Notes: generated by a model from the sequence alone, not told the origin. DNA of 64,000 nt from Candidatus Altimarinota bacterium (GCA_028691535.1 JAQUZB010000002.1:62001-126000), one strand, 5' to 3'. Positions 21,493 through 33,586 are shown, counted from the stretch's first letter. Program-made: numbers and translations.

Positions 21493-21520
21493 AAAAACTC
21501 GCCCTTCCAGGCGAGTTTTT
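21493..21520. terminator. GC-rich bidirectional terminator
   Basis: AAAAACTCGCC (21493-21503) pairs with GGCGAGTTTTT (21510-21520). It ends the plus-strand mini-gene and the minus-strand P-type ATPase gene. Confidence 0.85.
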
Positions 21521-21532
21521 GCTTTTTAAAAA

Positions 21533-23665
21533 TTATTTAAACAATTTTAATCTCAGACTATTACTCACCACACTTACACTACTCATACTCATAGCAAAAC
21601 TTGCAAATATTGGATTAAGTATTCATAAAACTGCTAGTGGAATACCAATAGAATTATAAACAAAAGCCCAAAATAAATTTTGTTTTATTATATAAAGTGT
21701 TCTTCTAGATAAATCAATCGCAGTAACAACTTTTTCTAAATTTCATTTCACCAAAACTATATCGCTTGATTCCATAGCAATATCACTTCAAGTTCACATT
21801 GCAATTGATAAGTCAGCTTTTACAAGTGCTGGCGCATCATTTATACCATCTCAAACAAAAGCAACTTTATTTCAATTTGCTTGTAAATCACTTATAACTT
21901 GTAATTTATCTCCAGGCATAACCTCAGAAATTACAGTATCAATACCAATTTGAGATGCTATATATTCTGATGTTTTTTTTGTATCTCAAGTTAACATAAC
22001 TACTTTTATTCATTTACTTTGAATATTTTTTATAGTATCAATTACTCAAGTTTTTGGTAAATCAATTAATCAAATAATTCAATATATATCAAATTCATCT
22101 CAAACTATAATTGGAGTTTTTCAAAATATAGTTAATTTATCAATTTGAATATTTATTTCATCACTTATTTTTTCAAATAATTTTTTATTTCATAATTTAA
22201 TTTTTTTTCAATTTATTTCTCAAACTACTCATTTTCATCTTATTTCTTCGAAATTTGAAACTTCTAAATTTTTTATTTCATTATCATAATTTGCAATAGA
22301 TTTAGAAAGTGGATGATGAGATAATACTGACAATGATTTAGAAATTTGAATAAGTTCTTCCCTTGATTTTCAAATATTTATTATATCAGTAACTTCCGGT
22401 TTTCAATTTGTAAGAGTTCATGTTTTATCAAAAACTATTATGTCTATATCCTTTGTTTTTTCTAGAGTTTCAGCATTTTTTATAAGAATTCCATGACTTG
22501 CTCAAACTCAAGTTCAAACCATAATTGCAGTTGGTGTTGCAAGTCAAAGTGCGCAAGGACAAGCAATTACAAGAGCTGCAACTGCCGGAACTATCGATTG
22601 ACTTATATCTCAAGTTACAAGATACCAAACAACAAAAGTAATGATAGAAATAACTATAATCACAGGGACAAAAACTCAAGAAATCTTATCTGCTAAATGT
22701 TCAATTGGAGCTTTTGAACTTTGTGCATTATCAACCAATTTTATGATATTTGCAAGAGTTCAATTTGCGTTTGTTTTAGTAACTTTTACATTTAAATTTC
22801 AGTCTAAATTTATAGTAGATCAAAAACATTCACTTCATATTTCCTTATAAACTGGAATACTTTCTCAAGTTAACATACTCTCATCTACATTTGCTCATCA
22901 AGAAACTATAATTCAATCCAGAGCTATCTTTTCTCAAGCTTTTACAACTACTATTTCTCACTCTTTTATATCATCTATATCTTTTTCAATCATATTTTCT
23001 CAAACCAAAACATAAGCTTTTTTAACTCATAGTTCAAGTAATTTTGAAATCGCATCTCACGCTTTTGATTTTGCTTTTGCTTCTAAATATTTTCAAAGAT
23101 TTATAAGAGTTATAATTGAAACTGAAGCTTCAAAATAAACTGAATATCAATCAAAGAACATAGCAATAATAGAGTAAATAAGTGCTGTTAGAGTTCATAG
23201 TGATACTAAACTATCCATATTAAAATGCATTTTTTTCAAAGCTTTTAATGCTCAAGAATGATAATGTCCTCAAAATCAAAAAACAACTATTGCAGATAAG
23301 ATTGCATAGATATACATAAGTAAATCTACTCAGAAAAAATCTATACCTATCATAAATTTTCAAAACATCATTGAAAAAACAGGAATTGAAAATACAAGAG
23401 AAAAAATAAATCTATTTAATACTTTATTATTTTTTTTCTCTGATTTATTTGTTTCTATATTTTCTTCTACTCAAAAACCATTTGATTCTATAGCTTTTTG
23501 TATTTCAGTAAAATCTATGATTTTCTCATCATAATCTATATTTGCCATATTTGTAGCCAAATTTATCGCTACTTTTGAAACTCATTTTAAATGACTTAAA
23601 CTATTTTGGTTTAAACTTACACAGCTAGCACAAGTCATTCATTTTATTAAAACTTTTTTGTGCAT
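21533..23665 (-). CDS. copA: Copper-type P1B ATPase, 710 aa
   Basis: A heavy-metal-associated domain with GMTCASC (about residues 9-15) is followed by the P1B core. The core has TGES and a GGA-type actuator segment, the ion-binding CPC motif (ACPCALG), the phosphorylation site DKTGTLT, SHHPLSKS (the HP locus) and GDGINDAPAL. Most invariant glycines are TGA. CPC with an HMA domain predicts Cu+ (or Ag+) transport across the membrane, usually export. Downstream in the same orientation from the HMA-TauE-cupredoxin gene, with a 151-base gap, it is likely part of a copper homeostasis unit. The end lies against a terminator shared with the mini-gene. Confidence 0.94.
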
Positions 23666-23816
23666 ATTTTTTTATTTAATGAATATTTGAATTTTTAGAA
23701 TTAATATAAACAAAAAAGTTCGAGGCATAAAAATATTTTTGAAAGGAACTTACGAATATGTAAGTGACTTAGAAAATATTTTTATAACAATGAAATTTAA
23801 AGTTTATATCAATTTT

Positions 23817-25145
23817 TTATTTAATGATTATTTTTCATTGTTGCATTCACATAGTCCCACATACAATATCGTAAGAACCTGGTTTTGCATCATATATTTC
23901 ATAAATAATATCGCTTCATTTTTTTACATATGAAACTTTATTTGATAATTTTGGTATAACTTGTGTTGTCATACAACCAAGTCAATTTGATGTTGGAGTT
24001 ATAATAACTTTATAGTTTCCTCATGCTTTTAGATTTATTTCACTTGGAACTGTTGCATATCAATTATGAGAAACTTTTACTATTTCTAGTTCTGCATTGT
24101 TATTTTCTCAAGTTGCATTTGATATATGTTGTGAAACAGAAGTTTCATTTCAAAATGCTGAAAAATTAACCAATTTATAAGAATTACTAATACTAAATAT
24201 TCAGAAAAATATAACTATTGCTCAAATTATAGTATTTAATATTACAAATTTTTTATTTGTAAAATAACTAGATCCTAAACCTAGAGAATATAAAACTGGA
24301 AAAGTTCAAAGTGCAAAAAACATCATAACAAGTCCTCATACTAAAAAACTTCAACTACTAATAGCTAAAAGTTGCATAGATTGAGTAAATCCGCAAGGTA
24401 AGAAAAATGTTAGAGCTCATACTATTGGAGCATGTTTTGGCTCTCCTAGTGATTCTATCTTTGAAACAAAACTCTTTGGCATATGTATACCAAATTTAGT
24501 TATACTTGGAAATATTCATAAAATATTTAATCACATATAGATTAAAAACAATCATACAATAACTGTTAATATTCATGTAACAGCAAAGTTTATACTAAAA
24601 ATTTGTCCTATACTTCAAAGAATTCAACCCAATAAGAAGAAACCAAATATTCTTCAAAGTTGAAATCAAGTTTGAACTTTAAAATGTCATAAAAATGATT
24701 TTTCTTTATCAAAATATTTTGAAAAACCAATTATTATACCTCAAGTTATCGCAAGACAAGTAGAAACTGATGCAACTAGTCATAATAAAATTGCACTTAT
24801 ATAATTCACACTTGATGTATCTGGAATAAAGGTGTTAAATTTAAAGATTTTAGTAGAAATAAATAATATAACAACTATCATAATAGCTATAATATTTAAA
24901 AGAAGTTTATCTTCTTTTTTATTATTTGTTATTATTCAATCTGCCTCAACTACTTTAAAATTATTTTTTTCTATAGCTTTAACTACTTTTTTATAATCAG
25001 CTTCTGTTTTATAATCTACTTCCATTATTCATTTTTTATGGCTCACCATAAGTAAATCAACTCAAGAAATTTCTTTTAATTCTTTTTCTAAAATAATTTC
25101 ACAACTTATACAATGCATTCATTTAATTTGAATCGTTTTTTTCAT
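23817..25145 (-). CDS. HMA - TauE/SafE (DsbD_2-like) - cupredoxin-like fusion, 442 aa
   Basis: Residues 1-70 are a metal-binding domain with GMHCISC. Residues about 90-330 are six to seven membrane helices of the sulfite-exporter/DsbD_2 class, including LTFFLPCGFTQSMQ. Residues about 340-442 resemble a cupredoxin (LKAGGNYKVIITPTSN, LGCMTTQVIPKL, PGSYDIVCGTMGMQQGKIIIK). The same architecture occurs in proteins annotated as copper-linked TauE-like membrane proteins. It probably handles copper at the envelope together with the P1B ATPase that follows. The catalytic details are not known. The start lies below nested hairpins (25167-25277). Confidence 0.85.
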
Positions 25146-25166
25146 TTTTTAAAATATTTACAATAT

Positions 25167-25277
25167 AAAAACTATATACATCTACAAAATAGACACTAAA
25201 AAATGTCTATATTTTTTTATAAATTTTCAAAAACAAGTATTTTACGCAGTTTTTGAAAATTTACTTATATAGTTTTT
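25167..25277. repeat. Nested inverted repeats upstream of the copper genes
   Basis: An outer perfect 12-bp pair (25167-25178 with 25266-25277) encloses a perfect 14-bp hairpin, AAATTTTCAAAAAC (25221-25234) with 25249-25262. It also encloses a TAGACA/TGTCTA hairpin (25190-25209) followed by T7. The whole set separates the 25276 gene from the HMA-TauE gene and includes the stop codon of the former. It may be a terminator complex or a leader regulating the copper genes. Confidence 0.55.
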
Positions 25278-25695
25278 ATGTATTTGATTTGATTATTCAG
25301 ACTAGATTTTTATAAGATTTATCTTTATAATTTTCATATAAATAATAAATCGGTGGTAAGGTATTTCAAATATATTTTAACTCAGAAACTGGATTTGATC
25401 AAAGTGATATATCTAAATAACAATGTTTAATCTTATCAATTTTCTTTTTAAGATTTTGTGTATTTATAACATTAATTCCAGCATTTAAATAATCAGTATC
25501 ATAGCAACAAATACTTGTACAATCTTTTGTACTAGCATTTCAATCTTTTATATTTTCATTATTATTTGCAACAATTGAACTATGATTTCACATTGAAGAC
25601 ATCATTTCAATACTTGAAAATGCCATAACTGCGTTATGGCTAAAGTTTATAAAAATAAACACAAAAACTATCAAGAATGAAATTATTTTTTTCAA
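25276..25695 (-). CDS. Secreted hypothetical protein with CTSICC motif, 139 aa
   Basis: Reading from a TTG start gives a good signal peptide (M/LKKIISFLIVFVFIFINFSHNAVMA). The mature part has the cysteine cluster DCTSICCYD near residue 60 and one more Cys (KHCYLD). The first ATG lies inside the signal region, so TTG is the preferred start. The Cys cluster and the location directly upstream of the copper genes suggest metal or thiol chemistry outside the membrane; that is inference. No family is recognised. Confidence 0.6.
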
Positions 25696-25792
25696 ATAAA
25701 TTAAGTTATTTTTTAATTAACTATATAATAGTTAGTAATTTAAAAATTGCAAAAAATATAGATTTTATTTTAAAAAATATATAATTATAATA

Positions 25793-26983
25793 TTAATTTT
25801 TTATACATATTACTGAAGATCAATATACCTTAAGAATACCTCCACGATTAGTTTTAAGACCAGAATATAAACGACGATACTGTGAATTACTTGTAGAACT
25901 TTCACTAGATGATAGCCGTCAACCGTATGTACTAATATCTATAAAATTACCAAAATTATTACGGTTACCAGAAAGAACTGAAATTATTCATGATAATTTA
26001 TTTCAAGCCCATCATGCTCAAGAACAATCCCGTGAGTTAATTCTAGTAGAAATACAAGTTTGTCAATTAGTAGTTGATAAATTTTCTAGATTATATAATT
26101 GAGCGTCTGTAGGTAAATTCCATCAAGTTCATAATTGTCCACATACTGATTTAGTTGTATCTTCTGATTGTGCACAACTTATAGTATTACAACTTGCAGG
26201 AAATCACATAGCTTCTGACCAGGTATATAATCATCAATCTGTATTACATATATTTATATCATTATTATAACACCATTTTTCTATTGTATTTGTATCTGAT
26301 GGCATTGTAGTTCAATTTACTAACATAGTTCAATGTTTCATATTTGTACTTGTCCAACATTTTCAATCTGGTCATAGTAGCGTAGTATATGTATATCATC
26401 ATGCCGATACAGTATCTCAACATGTGAATGTTGCTAGACTTCATCAAACTACTGCTATATATGGTAAATCTACTCATTCATCTACTACATAATAATCTTC
26501 ATTATTTACTATTATACTTGGACTATCTCAAGTTTGTATTATATAATAATTTCACTTAACCACTGCTTGATTTAATTCTTCATTTATTGTTGAAATTTGT
26601 ACAAATTTGTATGCTCATGTTCATGCTCATCATACAGAGTAAGATAGTACATAATCTCCTTTTGTTACTGGATCTTTGAAACTTTCTCAGTTTTCTTTTA
26701 AGTTTTGAAAATTTGCTATTCATTGAATTGACGTGGCTGTATTAATTCAATCTATTATTAATCAAGAATTTGTTTTTACTAGGTTTAATAGACTTGATAA
26801 TGGTGTTCATTTTGATATTTCTATTGTTATCTTTTTTTGTATATTATTTATATCACTAAGTCTTTTACTATCTCTTGCTCATGAACTATATCATTGAAGA
26901 TTTATAAACGCTATTGTTCATAGTATTGCTAATATTGTGATTACTACAATTAGCTCAACTAATGTAAATGCTTGCTTTTTCAT
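25793..26983 (-). CDS. Type IV pilin-like protein with FISUMP C-terminal domain, 396 aa
   Basis: MKKQAFTLVELIVVITILAI is a prepilin leader with cleavage before Phe, followed by the hydrophobic assembly helix. Residues about 30-190 form a head region nearly identical in pattern to the pilins at 47162 and 48505 (ARDSKRLSDINNIQKK, FQNLKENGESFKDP). The C-terminal 200 residues carry FISUMP (Fib_succ_major)-like signatures: LGPDGKCWTSTNMK, NTDGGLYTWSEAMG and LGTGWNLPTDAQL. The protein is probably a minor or adhesive pilin exposed on the surface. Nearly all glycines are TGA in the head. Confidence 0.88.
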
Positions 26984-27114
26984 AGGTTTATATTATTTAT
27001 AATAAATTTATTATATGTAATTATATTATTTAATAATAGATTTTTTTATTTTTAGCTTGAAATAAAAATATTTTATTGTTTAATTAAAATTAAACTTAGG
27101 CTAGTTAATTGTTT

Positions 27115-28320
27115 TTATTTCCTAATCCCCAACTTTGAACTAAATTTAGTTCAAACTAAATCCATACCAAAACAAATTTTGTGATTATCATATTTTACAT
27201 TTATTTCATTTATTATTGTATAGATTTCCTTCTTATAACTAGCTTTTAAAAAAGTGTTTTCAAATATATTTGTTTGATGAAATGATCTATCTTTTAGAGA
27301 AGAAAAAATCACTCCTGTACTTCTGTATAAAATCTTATTATCAAAATACAAGATAAACATATTTTTCACAACTTCTAAAAGTACCTTTCTATCATTTGTG
27401 TAAATTGGTAAATTATAATTAAAAACTAGAGTTTGTTTTTCTTTATTTCTAAAAAAAAGTGATATTCTTTTCGTTTCATAATTTTTTAATATAAGCTCTT
27501 CAAACAAATGATTAAAATTTAAAATTATTTGTTTAAGCAAAAAAATTGAATCAGTTGTTATATTTTTATTGAAGCTTCTTCACCTACTTATAGATTTAGA
27601 AAAACTAGATTTTTTAACTACAAAAGCATTTACTCAAGACAATTCTAACCATAAATCAGTAGCACTTTTTCATATATTTTGTTTTAAATACCAATAACCA
27701 AGAGATATAAAATCATATACATTTTCACACTTATATTTTAATCTTTCTTGCATACTTTTTCATATAAAAGGAACAATAGAAATAGGTAAATTTTTATAAA
27801 ATTCCTTACTATTTCAAGTATCTATAAAAATACCTCTTGGCTTGTTTATCTTTGAAAAAATTTTGGCTTTTATCCTAGTTGTACTAACTCAAATACTAAC
27901 TGGAACTCAAACATATTTTATGATGTCTTTTTGCAATTTCAAGATATAATCTTCTAAACTCATATTATAAAGTTCTGGAAAACCTGTTATTTCACAAAAA
28001 GCTTCATCTATAGAAAATGGTTCTACATTTATAGTATTTTCATATAAATAAGTCATAAGTTTTGATGAAATCAAACTATAAAAATCATGATCTCATCTCA
28101 GATAAACTCATTTTCCTTTTAGAATTTCCTTTGCCTTCCAAATTGGAGTTCAAGTTTTGATTCAAAAAGCTTTTGTTTTATAATTACATGCAAGTATTAT
28201 TTCCTCTCAAACTAACACAAAATCATTTTTTATTTTTGGATTTCTAAATATTTCACATTCAGCAAAAAAACTATCACAATCTATGTGTGCAAACAATTTT
28301 TTAGAAGTATTAAATTTCAT
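27115..28320 (-). CDS. Y-family DNA polymerase (UmuC/DinB-like), 401 aa
   Basis: The catalytic blocks are AHIDCDSFFAECE (about residues 11-23), YSLISSKLM and FSIDEAFCEI (about 105), holding the metal-binding Asp/Glu residues of translesion polymerases. The little-finger part is at 27151-27540. A UmuC-like helix-hairpin region (VPFIGKSMQERL) sits in the middle. The length fits UmuC. No umuD partner is seen next to it. It copies past damaged bases with low fidelity; its SOS control cannot be judged here. Confidence 0.9.
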
Positions 28321-28377
28321 ATTTTATCTATATACAAAATATATACTTTTATAATACTCTATTGTTTTGAAAAATCA

Positions 28378-28412
28378 AAAAAATAACTCTAAAATAGAGT
28401 TATTTTTTAATT
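28378..28412 (-). terminator. Terminator overlapping the end of the dioxygenase gene
   Basis: AAAATAACTCTA and TAGAGTTATTTT form a stem with short loop; the stop codon at 28400-28402 lies in its arm. The same hairpin sequence recurs at 33648-33680. Confidence 0.75.
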
Positions 28413-29167
28413 ATTATGTTATTTGTAAGTGAACCATTGCTTATATTTTCATAAAAATAAGTTAATTTTTCACCACCATCAACTGCTCACAATATATATA
28501 AAAGTGGTACAAAATGATCAAAACTAGGAATACTTCTCTCATAATTTTCTATTTTTTCATAATTTACTATATTCTCAAATTCTCATTTTAATATATAAGT
28601 CTTAATCTTTTCATCAAAATCTTTTGCCCAGCTATAAACCACATTTTCTTCCCAAGAAAAATCTCTTAGATTATGAACTATACTTCAACTTCAAATTATA
28701 AGTATTCATTTTTCTCTTAAAATTGATAATTTTTTTCATATATCAAAATAATCTTTTGCTTCTAGATTTAAGTCAATACTCATTTGAACAACAGGAATAT
28801 CTGCTTTTGGAAATAGTTTTTTTAAAACTGTCCAAGCTCAATGATCAAGTCAATAATTTGAATTTTCTCCTATATTTGGAAATATATTTTTTATTTCATC
28901 TATTAAAAAACTAGAAGTTTTTACAGGATAATTTAAATCATATAAATCATCAGGAAATCAATAAAAATCATGTATAGTTTCTAAATCTTTGCTAGTTGTG
29001 ATATAAGTTCATCTTGTAATCCAATGTGCTGAAATTATAAGTATAGCTTTAATCTCAGATTTTTGTAAATCATTTCATAAAATGGATAATTTATCATTGA
29101 TTAAATTATCTTCTAAAATCCTCATAGGACTTCCATGATCTACATATATTAGTGGTGTTTTTTTCAT
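28400..29167 (-). CDS. Class III extradiol dioxygenase, YgiD/DODA-like, 255 aa
   Basis: The sequence has YVDHGSPM (His at about residue 11), ISAHWITRG, MSIDLN and GSGSIVHNLRDFSW, and ends FDHFVPLLYILGA. These carry the histidines of the LigB/4,5-DOPA-extradiol-dioxygenase fold. Length matches. The enzyme opens aromatic diols using a divalent metal, but the natural substrate of the bacterial members is usually unknown. It is flanked by terminators on both sides, so it is monocistronic. Confidence 0.9.
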
Positions 29168-29177
29168 ATATTAAAAT

Positions 29178-29212
29178 AAAAATTACTATACAAAGTATAG
29201 TAATTTTTATTT
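29178..29212 (-). terminator. Terminator after the CcdA-MsrAB gene
   Basis: AAAATTACTATAC pairs with GTATAGTAATTTT (about 29179-29210), 18 bases after the stop at 29230. Confidence 0.7.
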
Positions 29213-29229
29213 TAATATCAAGTTATTTT

Positions 29230-31020
29230 TTATTTATTTTCAAATAATTTTAAATATTCTCCATATCATTCCTCTTCCATATCAGCCAAAGGAACAAATC
29301 TAAGTGCTGCTGAATTTATACAATATCTAAGTCATCAATCTTCTACAGGACCATCATCAAAAACATGAACTAAGTGAGAATCACTAGTTTTACTTCTAAC
29401 TTCAGTTCTATTCATAAATAATTTATCATCTTCTTTTTTGTCTAATAATGCATCATCTATTGATTTTGTAAAACTTGGCCAACCAGTTCAAGAATCATAT
29501 TTATTTGTAGAAGAAAAAAGTGGAGTTCAATCAATAACATCAACATAGATTCAATCTTCGTGATTATCCCAATATTCATTGTTAAATGGCATTTCAGTAG
29601 CATTTTCTTGAGTGACCTTGTATTGCAAAGGTGTAAGTTTTTCTTTTAAATCCATAGTTTCATCTTTAGAAAATAAAGAAGAATATTTTTCTTCATTGTC
29701 ATCAATATATCATTTTCTACCTGAACCTTTCTTATACATATTGTACCTTAAACTTTGCTTTGAAGCATAATCTTGATGATATTTTTCTGCTTCATAAAAA
29801 GTAGTAAATTCTTCCAATCTTGTAACTACCTTTTTTTCAAATTCTCATGAGTTATCTAGATTATTTATAACTTCTTGTGCTATATTTTTTTGTTCTTCAT
29901 TTATATAATATATAGCTGTTGTATAATGAAATCATCTATCAGCAAATTGTCCTCATTCATCAGTTGGATCTATTTGTCTAAAAAATATTTCAACTAATTC
30001 TCTATAATTTATAATTTTTGGATCAAACAAAACTTTTACTGCTTCTCTATGTCATGTTATTCAAGATGAAACTTCTTCATAAGTAGGATTTTTTTCTGTT
30101 CATCAAGCATATCAAGATATAGCTTTACTAACTCAAGTTTGCGCATCCATTATAGATTCTATACACCAGAAACAACCACCTGCAAAATATGCAGATTCTA
30201 AATTATCCATATCTATTTCAGTTTTTTTTGTTTCCATATTTAAATCATTAGAATTTAAATTATCTATATCACCTTGTATCTTATCCAAGAAATATTCTTC
30301 TATAAATCATGCTCATATAAATCACCTATCTATTAATGTTGCTTCAATTTTTTTGTCATATCATGTCATGATAAGTAATCATATGATCAAAAAAATTACT
30401 CAAAGAATTTTCTTAAAAATACTATTTGGTGATGAAATTCATCTAAGTTTCTTAGTAAATCTTTGTCATAACAATGTAATAAATATTAAAACAAGAGATA
30501 ATCATATTACATAAAAAAATAAATTTAACAATCAAAATGCAAAACTTGCTGGCAATATAACTGCCAAAATAATTGCATAAGTTGGACTACAACTAGAGAA
30601 AACTGGTCAAAGAGAAAAACCAACTAAAACATTTCAAATAATACCTGTTTTTTTTGCCGATTCTCAAAGTAAACTATTAGATCTTGTATCAACTCATAAT
30701 TTACTAGAAATATCTTTCCATAAATTTGGAAATAAGGTAATTATTCAAAAGAAAAATATTATAAATCCTGAAAGAATTAAAAGTATTCTTTGGTCAAAAC
30801 CTATAAAAATAGTTGTAGCTTTTAATAATAGAGAGAATATAATTACAGATATATAAAGTGATGCTATAACTATATATGGTCTATATTTGTCTTCCTGTAT
30901 TGATGAGCCCAAAATAATTGGCAAAATAGGAAGAACACAAGGTGCTAGTACTGTCAAAATACCAGCAAAAAATGAAACTAATAATATTATCATAATATAA
31001 ATATTAATATTAAAATACAC
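29230..31020 (-). CDS. msrAB: CcdA-MsrA-MsrB fusion (envelope methionine sulfoxide reductase), 596 aa
   Basis: I checked the whole frame for TAA/TAG and found none, so this is one polypeptide. Residues 1-225 are a CcdA-type thiol-transfer membrane domain ([17 protein letters not shown], then [14 protein letters not shown] with its second Cys). A short linker leads to MsrA ([10 protein letters not shown] at about 270) and then MsrB (TGWPSFTKS, and [11 protein letters not shown] with the catalytic Cys). MsrA and MsrB repair the S and R forms of methionine sulfoxide. The CcdA part would carry electrons across the membrane, and the upstream thioredoxin lipoprotein would pass them on. This is similar in logic to Neisseria PilB (thioredoxin-MsrA-MsrB), but with the transporter fused. 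Confidence 0.9.
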
Positions 31021-31027
31021 TCCTAAA

Positions 31028-31540
31028 CTATTGTACTTTTTTTATAATATCATCTAAACCTCTTCAAGATATCCATCTTTTAATCATATTTCATTTATTA
31101 TCTACTTGAACAAAACTACTTTGAGTTAAAATACTATATTTTTGTTTTAAATCAGTAGCAGTATCATAATCTACTTTTAATATAGTTAAACCTGATGGAA
31201 CCTCTTTAGATAATATGTCTTTTTCAATTGCTATACAAGTTGGACACCAATCAGCATGAAAAAATAACACTATATTTCAACTTGCATTTTTAAGTGCTTC
31301 TGGAGTATAATCAGCATAAACTCATTGTTTATCACTCAGCATTTCTTCACTATCCATAGTTTGATTTTCTTCTAGCATTGTATCACTAGCAATATCAATA
31401 TCTTGCATATTAGAATCTGAGACAAATTCTGAGACAAATGAAGTGTTTTCAATATTTTGTTTTGAACAAGAAGCAAGTAACGCAAATAATAATGCTGAGA
31501 TTGTAAAAACTAATATAGTTTTTAAATTAGTTGTTTTCAT
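31028..31540 (-). CDS. Thioredoxin-fold lipoprotein, 170 aa
   Basis: The signal sequence ends with a lipobox, LLASC (about residues 22-26). An acidic linker rich in Asp/Ser/Met follows. The thioredoxin domain then shows NIVLFFHADWCPTCIAIE, with WCPTC as the redox pair. It ends 7 bases before the CcdA-MsrAB gene. The two clearly form an operon for repair of oxidised surface proteins, this lipoprotein being the extracytoplasmic electron carrier. Confidence 0.9.
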
Positions 31541-31549
31541 AAAAAAGAA

Positions 31550-31576
31550 GTTACAAAATAAAATTGTAACTTCATA
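31550..31576 (-). terminator. Terminator after the response-regulator gene
   Basis: GAAGTTACAA and TTGTAACTTC form a stem between the response-regulator stop (31607) and the thioredoxin start (31540). A/T runs flank it. Confidence 0.65.
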
Positions 31577-31606
31577 ATAAATAAAAACCTTAAAAAAATC
31601 TTAAAA

Positions 31607-32251
31607 TTAAAAGTTAAATTTATAACCATATCATTTTGATGTTTTTAATATATCTTTTCAAAACTTAGATCTGATATTTGATATATAAACATCCAACTTA
31701 GAATCACTGTCAAATAAAGCATCTTCTCACCAAACATCTTCTATTATTTCTCATCTAGAAACAACTCTACTTCTATTTTGAAATATATAATTCAAGATTT
31801 GAAATTCAGTTTTTCAAACTAAAATATCATTTTCTCACTTTTTAAAAACCCTATTATTAAAATCGAGAGTATATTCTCAAAAGTAAAGAATAGAATGATT
31901 TTTATATAAAAAGACTTTTATTCTAGCATCTAACTCTCTCAAATCAAATGGTTTAACTATGTAATCAACAGCTCAATAATCAAATCCTTTGAGTTTAGTT
32001 TCTATATCTTCTTTTGCTGTTATTATGATAATTGGAGTTTCAATCCTACCATTTAATTTTCTTGAAATTGTTAATCAATCAATTCAAGGTAACATCAAAT
32101 CAAGCAATATTATGTCATATTTTTTTTGCATAGCATTATCAAGTCATGAAACACCATCAAAAAAACAATCTACAATTGCTCAATCGAGTTCTAAATATTC
32201 TTTAATATTTTTAGATATTTCTTTATTATCTTCAATTAATAATATCTTCAT
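31607..32251 (-). CDS. OmpR-family response regulator, 214 aa
   Basis: The receiver domain has IEDNKE (acidic pocket), YDIILLDLMLPGIDG (phospho-acceptor Asp at about residue 51), IIITAKE and VDYIVKPFD (conserved Lys). The C-terminal winged helix starts at about residue 125 and contains GREIIEDVWGEDALFDSDSKLDVYISNIRSK. It starts 3 bases after the histidine-kinase gene stop. The target genes and stimulus are not shown by the sequence. Confidence 0.93.
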
Positions 32252-32254
32252 AGT

Positions 32255-33586
32255 TTAAAACTTAATGATAAATCTTGTTCATTTTCACATTTCACTTTCA
32301 ACAATTATTTGCCAATCATATAAGTTTAATATTCTCTTTACCAAAAATAATCAAATTCAAAATCATTCAATATTTGTATCAAATCTAGCAAATTTATTCC
32401 ATATCTCATCTATTTTTTTACTATCAATTCAATTTCAATTATCACTTATTTCTAACCTATCTTTGTAATAATAAACTTTTATTTCTACATCTTTGTTATT
32501 AAATTTTATACTATTTGAAAGCAAATTTTCAAACAATATATTAAAAAGAGTTTTGTCCATTTTTATAAGATTAGTTCATTTCAAATTTGTAACTAGACTT
32601 ATTTTTTTATCTAAATAAACAAGTTTCAAATCGTCAATTATATCACTTATAGAATCAAGTAACTTGATATTTTTATTTTCTATATTTATAGAATTATCTT
32701 CCAATCTAGAGATTAAAAATATAATTTCCAAAAGTTTGTTCAATTTTTTTATATCTTTTTTTATATCAGAAAATACTAGATTTAAATCCAGAATTTTTCC
32801 CTTTTCTATGGACTTTTGTGATAGATCAATTTTTGAATTCATAACCATTAAAGGTGTTTTAAATTCATGGCTTACATCTGTAATAAATTGTTTTTGAATT
32901 TCACTTTGTTTCTTAATTTTTGATAATGATTTAGTCAATGTATCATACAATATCATAATTTCATCATCTTTTGGTAGATCAAGATCTAAGTTCAAATTAC
33001 TGTTTTCTAAGTTAATCTTTGACACTTCTTTTGATATATTTTTTAGATTTTTTAAAGTAACTTTTGATATATATTTACCAAAAAAATAATTAATAATTAT
33101 AAATAAAAAGATCAAAATAAAACTTATCTTACTTATAATTAATTGAGAATTAAAATATGGAGTTGTATCATAAAGTATACTTACTTCTCATATATCTTGA
33201 TAATCTTGAGTGAAAACAAAATAAGTTTTAGAGTCTATATCATAAAAAAGTGAGTTCATTATTTCCTTTATTTTTCCATTATCATTGTGAACTTTTAAAG
33301 AAACTCAAGTTGAACAAATAACTTCTCATCAATCATGTGGAGTAATTATTGTATCTTTTGATAATATATAATTTTTAAATGCTTCCTTATTATTTTCACT
33401 CTTTAGAGAATTATACATATCATAATTAACATTCATATCATAGAGACTTTCCTTCTTTATATCAATATACCATAGCGAAAAATAAATTATATTTATAGCC
33501 AAAAGTAATAATACAAGTGATATAAAATTAAAAACAGAAAAAGTTAGACTTATCTTATCTGATGTTTTTAGATTTTTTATTTTCAT
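32255..33586 (-). CDS. Sensor histidine kinase, 443 aa
   Basis: One N-terminal membrane helix (about 13-40) and a second at about residues 150-172 flank a roughly 110-residue sensor domain. A HAMP-like linker follows. The dimerisation box is QFITDVSHEFKTPL (His at about residue 238). The ATP-binding domain has FENLLSNSIKFN (N box), ISDNGNGID (G1) and EGFGIGLFLVKRI (G2), ending ESEMGKGTRFIIKF. It is an HK-first operon with the response regulator. The extracellular signal is unknown. Confidence 0.92.

Noticed and set aside
22470-22850. Overlapping open frames rich in Cys and Ser inside the P-type ATPase gene
   Set aside because: They are shadows of the ATPase frame read in other phases; the ATPase motifs are intact.
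23739-23933. 64-aa plus-strand frame near the copper genes
   Set aside because: It overlaps the end of the HMA-TauE-cupredoxin gene on the opposite strand and has no ribosome site or family signal.
31989-32468. Plus-strand open frames over the two-component system
   Set aside because: They are antisense shadows of the clearly identified response regulator and kinase genes.
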